Origin: Deltaproteobacteria bacterium
Lineage (GTDB): Bacteria > Desulfobacterota > GWC2-55-46
Assembly (NCBI GenBank): GCA_016182655.1
Contig: JACPGB010000012.1
Coordinates: 62,001 to 126,000, forward strand
Direction: 5' to 3'
DNA: 64,000 bases
Positions 60,663-64,000 of the stretch are shown here, piece after piece. Position 1 is the stretch's first letter; each line of letters opens with the position of its first letter. The position numbers and the translations under genes were made by a program. The notes beneath the pieces are model-generated. The model saw only the letters and a program-made list of their open reading frames with translations. It did not search any database and was not told the origin of the DNA.

Positions 60663-63404
60663 ATGTTAAACAACCTGCTTAAAAAGGTCTTCGGCTCCAA
60701 GAACGACAGGGAGGTAAAGAGGCTACAGCCCATAGTCGAGAAGATAAACTCCCTTGAGCCGAAGATGAAGGCCTTGAACGACGAGGGGTTTAAGGAACTC
60801 ACGAAGCGCTTCAAGGAGGAGCTTGCCTCGGGCAAGGGGCTGGACGACGTGCTCCCGGAGGCCTTCGCGGCCTGCAGGGAGGCCTCCTGGCGGCGTCTTA
60901 AGATGCGCCACTTCGACGTCCAGCTCATGGGCGCGATGGTCCTCAACGAAGGCAAGATCTCCGAGATGAAGACCGGAGAGGGAAAGACGCTTGTGGCGAC
61001 CCTCGCCCTGTATCTCAACGCCCTTACCGGCAAGGGCGCGCATCTCGTAACGGTGAACGACTACCTCGCCAAAAGGGACTCCCACTGGATGGGCGCGTTG
61101 TACAACGCCCTCGGCTTGACCGTCGGCGTCATCCAGCACGAGGCGAGCTTCGTCTACGACCCCACCTACAGGGACAGCGGCTCTTTCATACATCTGCGCC
61201 CCTGCTCGAGGAAAGAGGCCTACAACGCCGACATCACCTACGGCACTAACAACGAGTTCGGCTTCGATTACTTAAGAGACAACATGAAGTTCTCGCTCGA
61301 CGAGTACGTCCAGAGGGATCTGAACTTCGCCATCGTCGACGAGGTCGACTCCATCCTCATAGACGAGGCGAGGACGCCGCTCATCATATCGGGCCCCACG
61401 GAAGACTCGACCGACAAGTACTACACGATAGACAGGATAATGCCGGGGCTCAAGAAAGACGCCCACTACACGGTCGACGAGAAGGCCAGACAGGTACTCA
61501 TGACGGACGAGGGTGTCGAGAAGGTGGAAGAGCTCCTCTCGCTCGGGAACCTCTACGACCCGGAGAACATAGAGACGCTCCACCACGTGAACCAGGCGCT
61601 ACGCGCGCACGTCCTCTTCCACAGGGACGTCGACTACGTCGTCAAGGACGACCAGGTCATAATAGTCGACGAGTTCACCGGAAGGCTCATGCCCGGCAGG
61701 CGCTGGTCCGACGGGCTCCATCAGGCGGTCGAGGCGAAGGAGAACGCCAAGATAGAGAACGAGAACCAAACACTCGCTACGATAACCTTCCAGAACTACT
61801 TCAGGATGTACAATAAGCTCTCCGGCATGACCGGCACCGCCGACACCGAGGCCTCCGAGTTCCACTCGATATACAACCTCGAGGTCATGATAATACCGAC
61901 GAACAAGCCGCTTGCAAGGGGCGACAACACCGACCTCGTCTACAAGACGAAGAAGGAGAAGTTCAAGGCCGTCGTCAAGGAGATCGAGGAGTGGAACAAA
62001 AAGGGGAGGCCCTGCCTCGTCGGCACCATATCCATCGACGACTCGGAAAAGCTCTCCAAGCTCCTCCAGAGCCACAATGTGGCCCACCATGTCCTTAACG
62101 CCAAGGCCCACGAGAGGGAGGCCGAGATAGTCGCGCAGGCCGGGAGATTAAAGTCCGTAACCATCTCTACGAACATGGCCGGCAGGGGCACCGACATACT
62201 CCTCGGCGGCAACCCCGAGTACCTCGCGGCGTCGCGCGCGGGCAAGGACGACGCGACGGAGGAGTACAAGGAAGCGCTCGCAAGGGCGAGGGAGCTCTGC
62301 GAGGAGGAAAAGCAGAAGGTCCTCGCTTTGGGAGGCCTCCACATCATAGGGACCGAGAGGCACGAGTCCCGCCGCATAGACAACCAGTTAAGGGGCCGCG
62401 CGGGCCGTCAGGGAGACCCGGGCTCTTCCCGGTTCTATCTCTCGCTCGATGACGATCTCCTGCGCATATTCGGGAGCGACAGGATAGCTTCGATCATGAA
62501 CAAGATAGGCATGGAAGAGGACGTGCCTATCGAGCACGGGCTGGTGTCGAGGGCCATCGAGAACGCCCAGAAGAAGGTCGAGGCGCACAACTTCGACATA
62601 AGGAAGCACTTGCTTGAGTACGACGACGTCATGAACCAGCAGAGGGAGGTCGTCTACGGCTACAGGAAGCAGATACTCTCCGAGGCGGGTCTGCGCGACA
62701 TGGTGAAGGAGTTCACCATGGAGGTCTCCGAGAACATAATAAACACACACATGGACGAGAAGTCCCACCCCGAGGACCGGGACCTGAAGCCCCTGCTCGA
62801 CGGGCTCCATCAGCAGTTCGGGGTGCAGATAACGGCGCGCGATATCGAGTCCGTCGGCAGGGACGCGCTTGCCGGGGTAGCGACCGACCATATGTTCAAG
62901 GCATACGCCGAAAAGGTCGAGCTCGTCGGAGACGCGCCGTTCGCGTCATTCGAAAAAGTCATAATGCTCCACACCCTCGACACCCTCTGGAAGGACCACC
63001 TCCTTTCAATGGACCACCTTAAGGGCGGCATAGGGCTACGCGGCTACGGCCAGAAGAACCCGCTCCAGGAGTACAAGAAGGAGGGCTTCGACCTCTTCGT
63101 GGAGATGATCCTCCGCTTCAAGACCGAGGTAGCCGAGAGGCTGTATAAGGTCCAGATAAGGGAGCGGGAGGAAGAGACCGTGCCGGCGGCAGCGGCCCAG
63201 GCCGACGGGGCTCAAAGGCCCGTTGAAGCCGCCCAGCCGAGGAGGCCGCAACCCCAGCGCCTTAAATACAGCAGGGGCGAGGAGGAGACGGAGGAAGAGC
63301 AGAAAGAGGCCCCGGTCACCCGCCACGGCGATAAAATCGGCAGGAACGACCCGTGCCCTTGCGGGAGCGGGTTGAAGTACAAGCGCTGTTGCGGGGCCAA
63401 ATAA
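60663..63404 (+). CDS. secA: Preprotein translocase subunit SecA
   Basis: [50 protein letters not shown]-type motif, C-terminal zinc site [13 protein letters not shown]. Confidence 0.98.
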   Translation: MLNNLLKKVFGSKNDREVKRLQPIVEKINSLEPKMKALNDEGFKELTKRFKEELASGKGLDDVLPEAFAACREASWRRLKMRHFDVQLMGAMVLNEGKISEMKTGEGKTLVATLALYLNALTGKGAHLVTVNDYLAKRDSHWMGALYNALGLTVGVIQHEASFVYDPTYRDSGSFIHLRPCSRKEAYNADITYGTNNEFGFDYLRDNMKFSLDEYVQRDLNFAIVDEVDSILIDEARTPLIISGPTEDSTDKYYTIDRIMPGLKKDAHYTVDEKARQVLMTDEGVEKVEELLSLGNLYDPENIETLHHVNQALRAHVLFHRDVDYVVKDDQVIIVDEFTGRLMPGRRWSDGLHQAVEAKENAKIENENQTLATITFQNYFRMYNKLSGMTGTADTEASEFHSIYNLEVMIIPTNKPLARGDNTDLVYKTKKEKFKAVVKEIEEWNKKGRPCLVGTISIDDSEKLSKLLQSHNVAHHVLNAKAHEREAEIVAQAGRLKSVTISTNMAGRGTDILLGGNPEYLAASRAGKDDATEEYKEALARARELCEEEKQKVLALGGLHIIGTERHESRRIDNQLRGRAGRQGDPGSSRFYLSLDDDLLRIFGSDRIASIMNKIGMEEDVPIEHGLVSRAIENAQKKVEAHNFDIRKHLLEYDDVMNQQREVVYGYRKQILSEAGLRDMVKEFTMEVSENIINTHMDEKSHPEDRDLKPLLDGLHQQFGVQITARDIESVGRDALAGVATDHMFKAYAEKVELVGDAPFASFEKVIMLHTLDTLWKDHLLSMDHLKGGIGLRGYGQKNPLQEYKKEGFDLFVEMILRFKTEVAERLYKVQIREREEETVPAAAAQADGAQRPVEAAQPRRPQPQRLKYSRGEEETEEEQKEAPVTRHGDKIGRNDPCPCGSGLKYKRCCGAK

Positions 63405-63465
63405 GCCGGCAGGCATAAATTAAAGTTTCGAGGCTTGACTCCGGCGTACAAACTATAGAGTTCAG

Positions 63466-63545
63466 TTCCCCTCCTTACCAAGGAGGGGCCAGGGGAGGTC
63501 GTTCTTCATTTTAAACCACCCCTCCCCTTGTCAAGGGGAGGGGTT
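63466..63545. repeat. CCCCTCC/GGAGGGG palindromic intergenic repeat, copy D
   Basis: CCCCTCCTTACCAAGGAGGGG ... CCCTCCCCTTGTCAAGGGGAGGGG. Confidence 0.8.
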
Positions 63546-63599
63546 TATAAAGCAACCACGTAGCAAACTACAGAGAATTTTCTGATCAAAGGACGATAG

Positions 63600-64000
63600 A
63601 TGGACTTCAAAAGAGATGGCGGGAACGGGAGCGGTCCGGTCGATTACAAGCTCCCTGAATTCATCGTACCGGGTTTCAAGGCTTCCGGCGTAGTAGCAGG
63701 GATAAAGAAGAACGGCAGGAGAGACCTGGCGCTCATATTGAGCGATGTGCCTGCCTCAGCCGCCGCGCTATTCACCACCAACAAGGTCAAGGCCGCGCCT
63801 GTACTCCTCGGCATCGAGAGGATTAAAAAAGGGGTCTCAAGGGGTGTGGTAGTAAACAGCGGCAACGCCAACGCCTGCACCGGAAAAGACGGCATGAAGG
63901 TCGCGCTCGCCATGACCTCGGCCGTCGAGCGAGCGCTCGATCTTAAAAAAGGCGATATACTCGTCTCATCCACCGGCGTCATCGGCGTGCCCTTGCCGTG
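63600..64000 (+). CDS. argJ: Glutamate N-acetyltransferase / amino-acid acetyltransferase ArgJ, N-terminal part (truncated by window edge)
   Basis: PGFKASGVVAGIKKNGRRDLALILSDVPASAAALFTTNKVKAAPV, NSGNANACTG, SSTGVIGVPLP (catalytic Thr region). Confidence 0.93.
   Translation, partial: MDFKRDGGNGSGPVDYKLPEFIVPGFKASGVVAGIKKNGRRDLALILSDVPASAAALFTTNKVKAAPVLLGIERIKKGVSRGVVVNSGNANACTGKDGMKVALAMTSAVERALDLKKGDILVSSTGVIGVPLP

Overview
This 64 kb window is dense, GC-rich bacterial chromosome, mostly housekeeping genes on the + strand. I see no prophage, CRISPR array, rRNA operon or transposase gene. Gene order: clpX (3' end)-lon; tRNA-Val and tRNA-Asp; ftsE-ftsX-envC-like-ctpA; csp; ispA-dxs-tlyA; a two-subunit NADPH oxidoreductase; arsC-phoB-phoR; an ABC-2 transporter; rsmI; trmFO; a HEAT-repeat/HD-GYP locus on the - strand; radA; pfk; lepA-lepB; xerC-hslV-hslU; argB-argD-argF-argG; dapL; folK; nadK; recN; an argA-like GNAT; pmbA; an M23 peptidase; secA; argJ (partial). 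The most unusual content is intergenic. (1) Four copies of a 140-230 bp inverted-terminal-repeat, MITE-like element. Three of them carry an inner ~88 bp unit that the fourth lacks. (2) The same ~88-90 bp unit also occurs outside the element, as a tandem triplet at the trmFO stop, a tandem doublet before lepA and a single copy before secA. (3) A second inverted-repeat element sits at the radA and lepB stop codons. (4) A CCCCTCC/GGAGGGG palindrome family occurs at four loci. Several repeats abut or form stop codons, and one appears to supply the hslU Shine-Dalgarno sequence. Among proteins, the best candidate for something undescribed is a translationally coupled pair (HD-GYP plus HEAT-repeat protein) that appears to share a YPxGHP N-terminal domain. 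All assignments come from reading the sequence and recalled family motifs; no database search was run.
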